From an uncultured Spirochaetota bacterium (GTDB lineage: Bacteria > Spirochaetota > Spirochaetia > Treponematales > Treponemataceae), in the NCBI GenBank assembly GCA_944389415.1, contig CALXMF010000003.1, positions 124,001-188,000 on the forward strand: a stretch of DNA of 64,000 nucleotides. The letters run 5' to 3'. This document shows, in pieces, positions 26,209-34,722 of the stretch. The notes under the pieces are model-generated. The model was given only the letters and a program-made list of their open reading frames with translations. It had not been told where the DNA came from and ran no database searches. Made by a program: the position numbers and the translations under genes. Every line of letters begins with the position of its first letter. The stretch's first letter is position 1.

Positions 26209-27645
26209 TTAGCTCAGGTAAACTTCTGCTATCTTCTTCAGCAACTCCTCTTCCGATTTTCTCATTTTTTGCGCAAAATCCTCCTGTGTCGCGGCGGTTA
26301 GGGGAACTTTCAAGCCGAAAGTGTGTATTGTTCCGCCATATCCTTTAAGGGTGTAGGTTTTGTTGTTTTCTGTGGTGTGCTCACTCTCTTTCAGGGGATA
26401 TATAATACCGCCTGTGGAGATTTTCATAACGTGCATGTACGTTATAAGCTGGTACAGGTCTTCACGGGCAATTTTGCCGTCGGTTATTTTTTTGTATTTT
26501 GCGTCCAGAACACATTCGTCAGGTTTATAAAAGTCGGGATATATTCTGCTGTAATTGTTATCTGTTTTAGCAGTACGGGCGTTTTCAAACAGATACAGCC
26601 AGCCGCTGCCTTTTTTATTCTGAGGATGCTTAAAGCCCTGTTTTTTTAATAATCCCGCGAGATATTCTTCCCATAGCCACGCCATATCAAAGAGAATTCC
26701 GTATATCTTTTTTGAATCTGCCCCGTAATTTACTTTTTGCCGGCGCAGAATTGCAAGGCAGAGTTTCTGCAAAGCGGCATAATCGGTAAAAAAAGGATGT
26801 TTAATCAGCTTCAGGTTTTCTTTGATAATGTTGCTGCGTTCACCGTTTTTATATAAAGGCGTTGACTGTACTATGTACCCCACGGCGTCCTTGGTCAGCT
26901 TGTCACAGGAAAGTATCTGCGGGCCGTAACTGCGTGCTTTTATCACTTCTATTGTGTGGCGTATCAGCTGTGTCAGGTAGTTATCCGCAGTACGTTCCCG
27001 GATATTGCAGGCAATATTCCCCCGGAAAGGCGTATTTTCTTTAATATGTCTCGCCGTGTCTATCTGTCCCCTGATATGCATATCGTTCTTTTTGTACAAG
27101 GTGTATGTTTTGAATAATCCGCGGGAAAGCGCCTTTTTCAGGTAATAGGGGAACAGAAACACAAGAAAATCAAACTGTCCTTTTTGTGAAAGGTCTTTTA
27201 AATCAAAAAGATTGACGGAAAAAACTTTTTCCAGAAGATAGTACAGAAAATAATCGTTTTCTTCTATATAATTGGCAGTATCTTGCGCAAAGCGGGAAGT
27301 TATTTTCAGAAGGGTTTCCTCGCCCTCGCGGTCAGAAGGAAGCCCGATATATCCGGCTATGTTTCCTGTGCTGATGGTAAGTACTTGAGCCTGGAATTCT
27401 TTTGCAAGCGGCATATCGCATATGATAACCGGCCGGTCTTGGATTCTGTCTTCAGTATTTTCGATACAGTCAGGAAATACAAGCAGATTGGGACTTTCAT
27501 GGGTAATGGCTTTTAAGGTTTTGTTAGAGAGCGGCAGCAGTCCTTCGCAGGCTGTTTGTATGTCCTGAGAAGACAATACTTGCGGCAGGGCCATTTGCGA
27601 GATTGTTTTTCCGGTACAGTTATCTGTTGTTTTTAACCGAATCAT
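26209..27645 (-). CDS. mcrC: McrC, nuclease subunit of the McrBC modification-dependent restriction system
   Basis: A 478-residue McrC-type protein. The N-terminal half is variable, with GYIGLPSD and LFDLKDL. The C-terminal PD-(D/E)xK nuclease shows RIYPDFYKPDECVLDAKYKKI (D then D-A-K) and DLYQLITYMHVM. In McrBC the McrB hexamer recognises methylated or otherwise modified DNA and translocates it, and McrC cleaves. It starts 11 bases after the mcrB stop on the same strand, as expected for an operon. It is convergent with the DpnI-like gene. Confidence 0.9.
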   Translation of the reverse strand: MIRLKTTDNCTGKTISQMALPQVLSSQDIQTACEGLLPLSNKTLKAITHESPNLLVFPDCIENTEDRIQDRPVIICDMPLAKEFQAQVLTISTGNIAGYIGLPSDREGEETLLKITSRFAQDTANYIEENDYFLYYLLEKVFSVNLFDLKDLSQKGQFDFLVFLFPYYLKKALSRGLFKTYTLYKKNDMHIRGQIDTARHIKENTPFRGNIACNIRERTADNYLTQLIRHTIEVIKARSYGPQILSCDKLTKDAVGYIVQSTPLYKNGERSNIIKENLKLIKHPFFTDYAALQKLCLAILRRQKVNYGADSKKIYGILFDMAWLWEEYLAGLLKKQGFKHPQNKKGSGWLYLFENARTAKTDNNYSRIYPDFYKPDECVLDAKYKKITDGKIAREDLYQLITYMHVMKISTGGIIYPLKESEHTTENNKTYTLKGYGGTIHTFGLKVPLTAATQEDFAQKMRKSEEELLKKIAEVYLS

Positions 27646-27656
27646 GGGCAGCCTGT

Positions 27657-29339
27657 CTACTCCGTATCATGGGCGGAATTCTGCTCAGGCGATACCTTGG
27701 GGGAATTGTAGGCCTTTTTGATATTCTCAAAGGCGCCGTTTTCATCCTCGGCGCCCCGCAGATATTCTTTTATCAGCGGTGCGAGATGATACTCCCAGAG
27801 TTTTTCAAAATCGCCGTTCAGCGTGTTGAGGTTTAAGAAATAAGCTCCTCCGATATGATAGGCAGGAGAAAGTCCTTCTGTTTTGGAAATAGCATCATTA
27901 ACAGCTTGCATTTTGGCAAGAGCCTGTTCCCTTACTGTATCATCCTGAATTTGTTCCAGCATTTCCGTCCGCTCTGACGCCTGTATTTCCACGAAAGTAA
28001 AGCGCCGGCGGAAAGCGAAATCCATAGTTTCCACACTCCGGTCTATGTCGTTCATCGTGCCGATGATGTAGACATTTTCGGGAACAAAGAAATGACCAAA
28101 GTCCTCCTGTCTGGAAATATTCAGGGCGTTGTCAAAGGTGTTGCCCTCCCGTTCCATATTGGCGTACTGCGTGCGGATTGAGGTAAGATTGTGTGTGCCG
28201 TTTTTAACATCCTGTAAATCCCTGGCAGTTACCCGGTATCCGGGATCAAGCGCGTAAAACAATTCCCCAAAAATCTTAGAAAGGTCTCCGCGGTTTATTT
28301 CATCAATGATAAAGACAAAATTCTTTTTTACTGCTTCTACTATATTTTTCTTTGCTGCCGTATTTTTAAAAGTTCTGATACTTTTATACAGTGAAAGCGT
28401 ATACGAATCCTGCTGCGTTCTCCATTTCCTTCCAAAAATATCGCGAATTTCATTTCCGCTTTCAATATTTTCCCCGCATTTCAATAAGGCCGCAATTTCG
28501 CTTTTTTTGAGCGTCAGCTTATTGGCTTTTTCGTTATTTGGAATGGAAATATAAATATTTTTCTCATCCGCGTTTGTTATAAAAAACTCATTGCCCTGCG
28601 TGATTGTATACTTTGTGTTTTCTTCTATTGAAGTATCAATAAACTCATTGATTTTTTCATCCAGAGATTGTTCTTCCGCTATTTCTGTTTCTGTTTTCTG
28701 ACTGTTTAATAGATTCTCAAGCGCCTTCTCGCAAAACAATTTAAATATTCCGTCCCGCAGTTCAAAGCCAATCTGTCCAGCATCATCCTGCGGAAGGGGC
28801 CGCAAGCCCTCCACAAAATCCGTGTAATCGTATGAAGGATGAAACTGCACAAACGCCGTTTCCGCGTCCATGGCTTTCGCAATTTCTTTCGCGAGATAGG
28901 TTTTCCCTGTTCCCGGCGCCCCATGAAGAATCAGATTATGGGTGTGTTCTAAAAGATCAGCAAGTTTGCTTTTAAGATTGTTTGTTGGGAGAGTTTCTTT
29001 GTGATCTAAAATATTTTTGTTGTTGAATACTTCATTTAAAAATTGATTATAAAGAATCATGCCGTATTTGAGGGCCTGATTACCAGCCTCTTTATTTACA
29101 GCATCAAAATTTGGTGCTGTGAAAATTATTTCTTTTACTTTGTTATATTCATGTATATCTGTATATGCGAAAATCGGTTTCTGATATTGGTGATCAATTT
29201 CAAGTTTTTGTGGTGCATTACTCATTGCATTACAATATGAATTTATGGTGTTTTCAGAATATGGTTCTCCATCTTCCTTTTTTGTTTTGCTCATCCATTT
29301 TCTAAACCGCGCTTTTATATCTACATCTTTCTCTTCCAT
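27657..29339 (-). CDS. mcrB: McrB, GTP-dependent AAA+ subunit of McrBC
   Basis: A 560-residue McrB. The N-terminal 130 residues are a target-recognition region of unknown specificity (KARFRKWMSKTKKEDGEPYSENTINSYCNAM is a SAM-like/EVE-independent type often seen in such proteins). The AAA+ core has Walker A LHGAPGTGKTYLA, FHPSYDYTDFVEGLRP, Walker B VFIIDEINRGDLSKIFGEL and the McrB consensus IGTMNDIDRSVETMDFAFRRRF. A large insert (about residues 210-310) lies between the two Walker motifs. AAAGGAG stands 9 bases before the ATG. It is divergent from hsdR across a 440-base repeat-rich region. Confidence 0.9.
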   Translation of the reverse strand: MEEKDVDIKARFRKWMSKTKKEDGEPYSENTINSYCNAMSNAPQKLEIDHQYQKPIFAYTDIHEYNKVKEIIFTAPNFDAVNKEAGNQALKYGMILYNQFLNEVFNNKNILDHKETLPTNNLKSKLADLLEHTHNLILHGAPGTGKTYLAKEIAKAMDAETAFVQFHPSYDYTDFVEGLRPLPQDDAGQIGFELRDGIFKLFCEKALENLLNSQKTETEIAEEQSLDEKINEFIDTSIEENTKYTITQGNEFFITNADEKNIYISIPNNEKANKLTLKKSEIAALLKCGENIESGNEIRDIFGRKWRTQQDSYTLSLYKSIRTFKNTAAKKNIVEAVKKNFVFIIDEINRGDLSKIFGELFYALDPGYRVTARDLQDVKNGTHNLTSIRTQYANMEREGNTFDNALNISRQEDFGHFFVPENVYIIGTMNDIDRSVETMDFAFRRRFTFVEIQASERTEMLEQIQDDTVREQALAKMQAVNDAISKTEGLSPAYHIGGAYFLNLNTLNGDFEKLWEYHLAPLIKEYLRGAEDENGAFENIKKAYNSPKVSPEQNSAHDTE

Positions 29340-29478
29340 TAACTCAACTCCTTTCAGTTTACATATATAGTATATAACAGTTTTGGGGATAAAGGAAGGT
29401 TTGCCGAATATGATGTTTCTTTTAAAATGTATACGTTATCAGATACAAGCGGTATGATAAATTACCGCACATAAAAAA

Positions 29479-29511
29479 AATAATCTTTTTTTGATCCCAA
29501 AAAAGATTATT
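29479..29511. repeat. Perfect 13-bp inverted repeat between mcrB and hsdR
   Basis: AATAATCTTTTTT (29479-29491) is repeated inverted as AAAAAAGATTATT (29499-29511) around TGATCCC. A third arm copy follows at about 29520-29532. It lies upstream of both divergent operons, so it is unlikely to be a terminator and more likely an operator or regulatory structure. Confidence 0.6.
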
Positions 29512-29580
29512 TTCAATTCAAAAAAAGATTATTTTTTGTTTATTTTTACACTATTTTTGACCTCATATTAATGTAAAAAT

Positions 29581-29646
29581 GGATTAAAGATAATTTATTT
29601 TTGGATAAAAGATACACTAATAACGGATCAAAAATACATTATATTT
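29581..29646 (+). repeat. Three 22-bp-spaced direct repeats upstream of hsdR
   Basis: GGATTAAAGATA, GGATAAAAGATA and GGATCAAAAATA begin at 29581, 29603 and 29625, exactly 22 bases apart. The related GGATCAAAAAAAGATTATT appears inverted at 29479-29497. A regular two-turn spacing suggests cooperative protein binding on one DNA face. Confidence 0.6.
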
Positions 29647-29780
29647 TTTCTGTGTATAATTTACGTTTGTACTGTAGTAAAATATATGCGGTGTCTGTAC
29701 GGAATTTATTTCTTTTCCTGTAAAAAGGTGTTATTATATTGTTATACTATAATAACAGACTGTTTGAAAGGGGCTTTATA

Positions 29781-32700
29781 ATGCCGTCTGATTTTAATGA
29801 AAATACACGGGTGCAGGTGCCTGCCGCGTTTCATTTATGCCGGTTGGGATATACATATTTTGATACACTACCCCGGTATGAAGATGACTGTAATATTCTG
29901 ACGGATGTATTCCTTTCACAGCTTGGCAAACTGAATCCCGGATACACAGAACAGGACTGTAAAAATTATCTGCTGAAAATTAAGACCTGCCTCGCTAACG
30001 ATGATCTTGGCAGAGAATTTTATTCTCTGTTGTCTGCCAATTCCGGTATCAGAATGATCGATTTTGAGCATCCAGAGCGTAATACCTGGCATGTTACTAC
30101 TGAATTCAGCTGTGAGAATACTGATACGCAGGATTCTTTCAGGCCGGATATTACCTGCTTTATAAATGGACTGCCGCTTGCGTTTATCGAAGTTAAAAAG
30201 CCGAATAATTATGAAGGTATGAAAGCTGAATTTGACCGGATAAACAGGCGATTTGCAAACAGAGCGTTCCGCCGGTTTTTTAATATTGTTCAGCTGATGA
30301 TTTTTTCCAATAATCAGGAGTATGAAAGCACAAACCGTGTCCCGGTTCAGGGGGCTTTTTATTGCTGCACCGCAAAAGATACCGCTTTCTACAATGTATT
30401 TCGTGAGGCTGAAAAAGACTTTGCTGCGAAGTATCCGTATCAGGATGTGAGTGCTGATGTATTAAAGAAAATACTCCGTCACCGCAACTGTCTTTCTCTG
30501 GCAAGCCATCCGGAATTTGAGACGAATATCAAACCTGTCACACCCACAAACAGAATTATTACATCCATGCTGAGCCGGGAACGTTTTCTGTATCTGTTGC
30601 GGTATGGTTTTGCCTATGTTGAGCGCCGCAGAGAACTTGCCGATGGTACAGAAGTGTCTGTGTTGCAGAAACATATTATGCGCTATCAGCAGTTATTTGC
30701 AACGCTTGCCGTACAGCGTTCTCTGGACAGGGGACACAAGGGCGGTATTATCTGGCATACTCAGGGCAGCGGCAAAACAGCTTTTGCCTATTATTCTGTA
30801 AAAGTATTAACTGATTATTACGCCCGCAAAAATACGGCAGTTAAATTTTATTTTATTGTTGACCGGCTGTCTCTGATGGAGCAGGCGGCTGATGAATTTG
30901 TATCAAGAGGCCTGCTTGTCCGTACTGCCGATACCAGAGAAAACCTGATGAAAGACTTTCGCTCCTGTGAACTGGTTGAAAATACTGATGGCAGAGCGGA
31001 AATTATGGTGGTCAATATCCAGAAATTTGAAGAGGATCATACACCAGTCGATATTTCATCAGATTACGGTATTGCCTTGCAGCGTATTTTCTTTATAGAT
31101 GAAGCTCACCGGGGCTATAATCCAAAAGGGTCTTTTCTCGCGAATCTGCTTGATGCGGATAAAAACGCTGTGCGCATCGCGATGACCGGAACACCTCTTC
31201 TAAAAGAAGAACGTGAGTCATGGCGTGTGTTTGGGGACTATATTGATACGTACTATTATGATAAATCCATCGCTGACGGGTATACGCTGCGGCTCATGCG
31301 GGAACCCGTGCAGACAGTGTATAAAGAGCGGCTTGAATCAATTCTTGATAAACTTGCCGGGGCTGTTGAGGTAAAAAAATCTGATATAGACAGGGACAAA
31401 ATTATCGAACATGAAAGATATCTGAGCGCGCTTATTGAGTATATCGCAGATGATTTACGTATGTTCAGAATTGAGAAAGCAGACTCCTCCGTGGCCGCGA
31501 TGGTGGTGTGTAAAACAAACGCGCAGGCACGAAAATTCTTTGATTTATGGAAAAAATATTTTCACGATGAGCAGCCTGCAAGCTCAATGGGATATAAGAT
31601 TCATACCGCTTCTGCGTTCGCTGCCGAAGACGCTCCTGATTTTTATAAACGTAAAAGGCCGCTGCGGGCTTCTTTGATTCTGCACGATGAGGGTGATAAG
31701 CAGGAACGGAAAGAGTATATAGAAGAGTTTAAAAAGAAAGAAACAATCGATGTTCTGATTGTTAATCAGATGCTGCTCACCGGTTTTGATGCGCCGCGAT
31801 TAAAGAAACTGTATCTTGGACGGACTCTTGACGGGCACGATTTATTACAGGCTCTGACTAGGGTAAACAGACCATATAAAGATTTTAAGTATGGGTATGT
31901 AGTTGATTTTGTGGATATACGGGAAAACTTTGATGCGACTAACGAACGGTATCTGCGGGAACTGAATCGGACAAATGACGCGGATGAAACAGGAGAAACA
32001 AAACCAGTCGCACAGACTCTTCTGGCAAATGAGGACAAAGAAGAAATCCGCCGTCAGATGAATGATATCAAAGCCGCGCTGTGGTATTATGATTGTTCCA
32101 ATGCGGAAGAGTTTCGTATCCAGCTAGATGAGATATATGATAAAAGCAAACTGTATGAGCTGCGTTCAACATTGGAAAACGCGAAAGCAATACTGAATAT
32201 TGTACGGGCTCAGGGAGACGATGAACTGAAACAGAAAGTTAAATCATTGCTTCCCGGTATGATTCCTGCGCTTGTTACAGAAGTAACAAACCGTATAAAC
32301 CGCATTAATTTGCTTGAAAATACTGAACATAAGGAAGATGTGGCGGGAATTATTAATCTGGCTCTTTCGGAACTGGATTTTGAGTTTAAAAAAGGTCTGG
32401 CGGAAGAACTTGAAATTGTTATCAATGATTTGAGAGAAAAGATTGAACGGGTACAGCGGGAATTTGAGAGTAATTTTGATAAAAAAGAAGAAAACTATGT
32501 TAATCTTGCCGAGGAGTTTCGTGCCTATTTTCGCAAAAAAGGCTTTGTTCCCGCCAGCGTGAAAGACGCGAAAGAGAGTATTCATTATATGAATGAGGTA
32601 ATGAATAAGATAAAAGAAATTAACCGCCGGAATAATCTTTTAAAGAAAAAATACGGTGATGACGAACGATTTGTCCGGGTTCATAAACGTATTCAGGAAG

Positions 32701-32975
32701 AAAACGCGAAACGCTCTGACCCGCTGATTTCACGGGAAGATATAATTCTGTGCGAGAATCTCTATCAGTTAAAATGTACTATCGACAGTTATGTTGATTT
32801 AAATCCCCATATTCTTGCCCCTGAAGGCGAACCAAAGTTTAAAAGAGATGTGCAGGCAAATCTGAGCCGCAAACTGTATGAATTAGGCATATCCGCCGCT
32901 ATCAGCGATAAAAAATACCTCACAAACCTGATTGCTCAGGAATATATTAATCAATATGCAAGTTACGGAGTATAG
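29781..32975 (+). CDS. hsdR: Type I restriction enzyme R subunit (HsdR)
   Basis: A HsdR subunit of about 1064 residues. The N-terminal nuclease shows SFRPDITCFINGLPLAFIEVKKPNN (D...ExK). The motor domains carry Walker A IWHTQGSGKTAFA, FYFIVDRLSLMEQ, RIFFIDEAHRGY (DEAH box), AMTGTPL and IVNQMLLTGFDAP with LTRVNRPYK (motifs V/VI). The C-terminal third is a coiled, charged helical region. The ATG at 29781 follows AAAGGGG; the ORF start 14 codons earlier lacks a site. It heads an operon hsdR-DUF262-DUF262-hsdM-rloA-rloB-hsdS. Without a functional M/S core it should be inert. Confidence 0.92.
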   Translation: MPSDFNENTRVQVPAAFHLCRLGYTYFDTLPRYEDDCNILTDVFLSQLGKLNPGYTEQDCKNYLLKIKTCLANDDLGREFYSLLSANSGIRMIDFEHPERNTWHVTTEFSCENTDTQDSFRPDITCFINGLPLAFIEVKKPNNYEGMKAEFDRINRRFANRAFRRFFNIVQLMIFSNNQEYESTNRVPVQGAFYCCTAKDTAFYNVFREAEKDFAAKYPYQDVSADVLKKILRHRNCLSLASHPEFETNIKPVTPTNRIITSMLSRERFLYLLRYGFAYVERRRELADGTEVSVLQKHIMRYQQLFATLAVQRSLDRGHKGGIIWHTQGSGKTAFAYYSVKVLTDYYARKNTAVKFYFIVDRLSLMEQAADEFVSRGLLVRTADTRENLMKDFRSCELVENTDGRAEIMVVNIQKFEEDHTPVDISSDYGIALQRIFFIDEAHRGYNPKGSFLANLLDADKNAVRIAMTGTPLLKEERESWRVFGDYIDTYYYDKSIADGYTLRLMREPVQTVYKERLESILDKLAGAVEVKKSDIDRDKIIEHERYLSALIEYIADDLRMFRIEKADSSVAAMVVCKTNAQARKFFDLWKKYFHDEQPASSMGYKIHTASAFAAEDAPDFYKRKRPLRASLILHDEGDKQERKEYIEEFKKKETIDVLIVNQMLLTGFDAPRLKKLYLGRTLDGHDLLQALTRVNRPYKDFKYGYVVDFVDIRENFDATNERYLRELNRTNDADETGETKPVAQTLLANEDKEEIRRQMNDIKAALWYYDCSNAEEFRIQLDEIYDKSKLYELRSTLENAKAILNIVRAQGDDELKQKVKSLLPGMIPALVTEVTNRINRINLLENTEHKEDVAGIINLALSELDFEFKKGLAEELEIVINDLREKIERVQREFESNFDKKEENYVNLAEEFRAYFRKKGFVPASVKDAKESIHYMNEVMNKIKEINRRNNLLKKKYGDDERFVRVHKRIQEENAKRSDPLISREDIILCENLYQLKCTIDSYVDLNPHILAPEGEPKFKRDVQANLSRKLYELGISAAISDKKYLTNLIAQEYINQYASYGV

Positions 32976-32979
32976 TAGA

Positions 32980-34719
32980 ATGAAAAATGACTTTGTCAAT
33001 CCTGACCTAAAAAAAGTTGGTGATATTAAGGGAGAATTTTCTGTTCCTTCCTATCAAAGAGGATATCGATGGACAAAAGAAGAAGTTTGCTTTTTGCTCA
33101 ATGATATCGATGAATTTGGTAAAGTTAGGAAAAATGATGAAAATTATTGCTTACAGCCTATCATTGTAAAAAAAATGAATGATGGCAAATACGAACTCAT
33201 AGACGGACAACAACGATTAACAACTATTTTTTTAATATATGTTTATATGCATAAATCAAGCAACGGTTTCTTGCCAAATCCTAAATTTTCTTTATCATAC
33301 GAAACAAGACCGGATTCCGATTTCTTAAAAGACCCGAAAGAAGAAGGTAAAACAGACAATATCGATTTTTATTTTATATGGCAGGCATATCAAAACATCT
33401 CAAACTGGTTTGAGGAAAAAGGAGATAAAAAACAGTCTGTTCTGACAAATATCAATAAGTATTTTGATGAAAGTATAAATGTTATTTGGTATGAGATTCC
33501 GGAAAACGAGAATCCGATAGATTTATTTACACGGTTCAATATTGGAAAAATTCCCCTTACAAATTCAGAGCTTGTTAAAGCGTTGTTTCTTACGAATTCG
33601 TCGACAGAACCTGTACTACAGAACGAAATTTCTCTACAGTGGGATAACATGGAAAAAGAGCTGAGAGACAGTTCCTTTTGGTATTTCTTAACAAATAAAG
33701 ATCAAACATCTTATCCCACGCATATTGATTTTTTGCTCGATATGATAGCAAATAAACCTGAAAATGATAGAGAAAACTACAGAACATTTTTTTATTTTAA
33801 AGATAATAAAGATGACACTTCTATTTGGGAAAAATGGCAAAAAATCAGGCAAAGTTATCTGACATTGAGAGAATGGTTTTATGATCATGAGCTTTACCAT
33901 AAGATAGGTTATCTTGTAGCTGTTGGTAGAGATTCTTTGTCCGCTTTGTTAAAAGAATATTCAGAATGTTCAAAAAAATCTTTTAGACATTCATTAGATA
34001 AAAAAATAAAAGAGAGTCTAGAGCTTAATGAAAATCAACTTGATGGCTTGTTTTATGATACGGATTACAAGAAAATTACCGAACTTTTGTTGTTATTTAA
34101 TGTAGAATCTGTTCGTAACATTGACAACCAGCAGCAGCGTTTTCCTTTTAATAGATATAAAAAAGAATCTTGGAGTTTGGAACATATTCATGCACAACAT
34201 TCGATTGGATTAAATACAAACGAAAAAAGAAAACTGTGGTTGCAAGATCATATAGAACCATTAAAACGGTTAATAAAACTGGAAAATAACTCAAGTATAG
34301 GAAGTGAAGACGTTAAAAACCTAATGGATAGGATAACGACACTGATAGATCGAGTTGAAACAAACTCAAAACAAGAAATAGGTACAGATTTTGATTTGAT
34401 TCAGAAAGATGTTGTCCGTTACCTTTCTCCACAAAACGAAAATTCCGGAGAGTATATAGATTCTTTGTCAAATATGGCGCTTTTAAGTCAGTCAAAAAAT
34501 TCTGCGTTGAGTAATTATACATTTGATGCAAAAAGAGATAAGATAATAGCGATGGATAAAAAGGGAGAATATATTCCGTTTTGTACAAAGATGGTTTTTT
34601 TGAAATATTATTCGGAAGGCGATACCAATTTGCATTTCTGGGGAGAGAATGACAGAACAAGTTATCTTGAGAATATTAAAAAAACGTTAAAAGATTTTTT
34701 TACAAAAGAAGGAAATTGA
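32980..34719 (+). CDS. DUF262 protein with C-terminal HNH-like (DUF1524) region
   Basis: A protein of about 579 residues. The N-terminal DUF262 (ParB/sulfiredoxin-like) domain shows FSVPSYQRGYRWTKEEV and YELIDGQQRLTTIFLI (the DGQQR nucleotide-binding motif). A later SWSLEHIHAQHS is an HNH-type segment as in DUF1524/GmrD. This pairing occurs in GmrSD-type enzymes that use nucleotide hydrolysis to cut modified DNA. Within type I loci, DUF262 genes are also known as rlo (restriction-linked) genes in Campylobacter. It starts 4 bases after the hsdR stop. It is markedly more AT-rich than hsdR, suggesting a different origin. The start ATG 32980 is chosen over two in-frame ATGs inside hsdR. Confidence 0.82.
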   Translation: MKNDFVNPDLKKVGDIKGEFSVPSYQRGYRWTKEEVCFLLNDIDEFGKVRKNDENYCLQPIIVKKMNDGKYELIDGQQRLTTIFLIYVYMHKSSNGFLPNPKFSLSYETRPDSDFLKDPKEEGKTDNIDFYFIWQAYQNISNWFEEKGDKKQSVLTNINKYFDESINVIWYEIPENENPIDLFTRFNIGKIPLTNSELVKALFLTNSSTEPVLQNEISLQWDNMEKELRDSSFWYFLTNKDQTSYPTHIDFLLDMIANKPENDRENYRTFFYFKDNKDDTSIWEKWQKIRQSYLTLREWFYDHELYHKIGYLVAVGRDSLSALLKEYSECSKKSFRHSLDKKIKESLELNENQLDGLFYDTDYKKITELLLLFNVESVRNIDNQQQRFPFNRYKKESWSLEHIHAQHSIGLNTNEKRKLWLQDHIEPLKRLIKLENNSSIGSEDVKNLMDRITTLIDRVETNSKQEIGTDFDLIQKDVVRYLSPQNENSGEYIDSLSNMALLSQSKNSALSNYTFDAKRDKIIAMDKKGEYIPFCTKMVFLKYYSEGDTNLHFWGENDRTSYLENIKKTLKDFFTKEGN

Positions 34720-34722
34720 TTT

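Larger units (their letters stand above)
29340..29780. other. AT-rich divergent intergenic region between mcrB and hsdR
   Basis: No gene is visible in these 440 bases. It contains a long inverted repeat (29479-29511), a further copy of the A-run/GATTATT arm near 29519-29533 and three exact 22-base-spaced direct repeats (29581-29646). Both defence operons probably draw their promoters from here. The base composition is far more AT-rich than either flanking gene. Confidence 0.6.

Noticed and set aside
29479-29511. Inverted repeat between mcrB and hsdR as a transcription terminator
   Set aside because: It lies upstream of both divergent genes, where no transcript would end.
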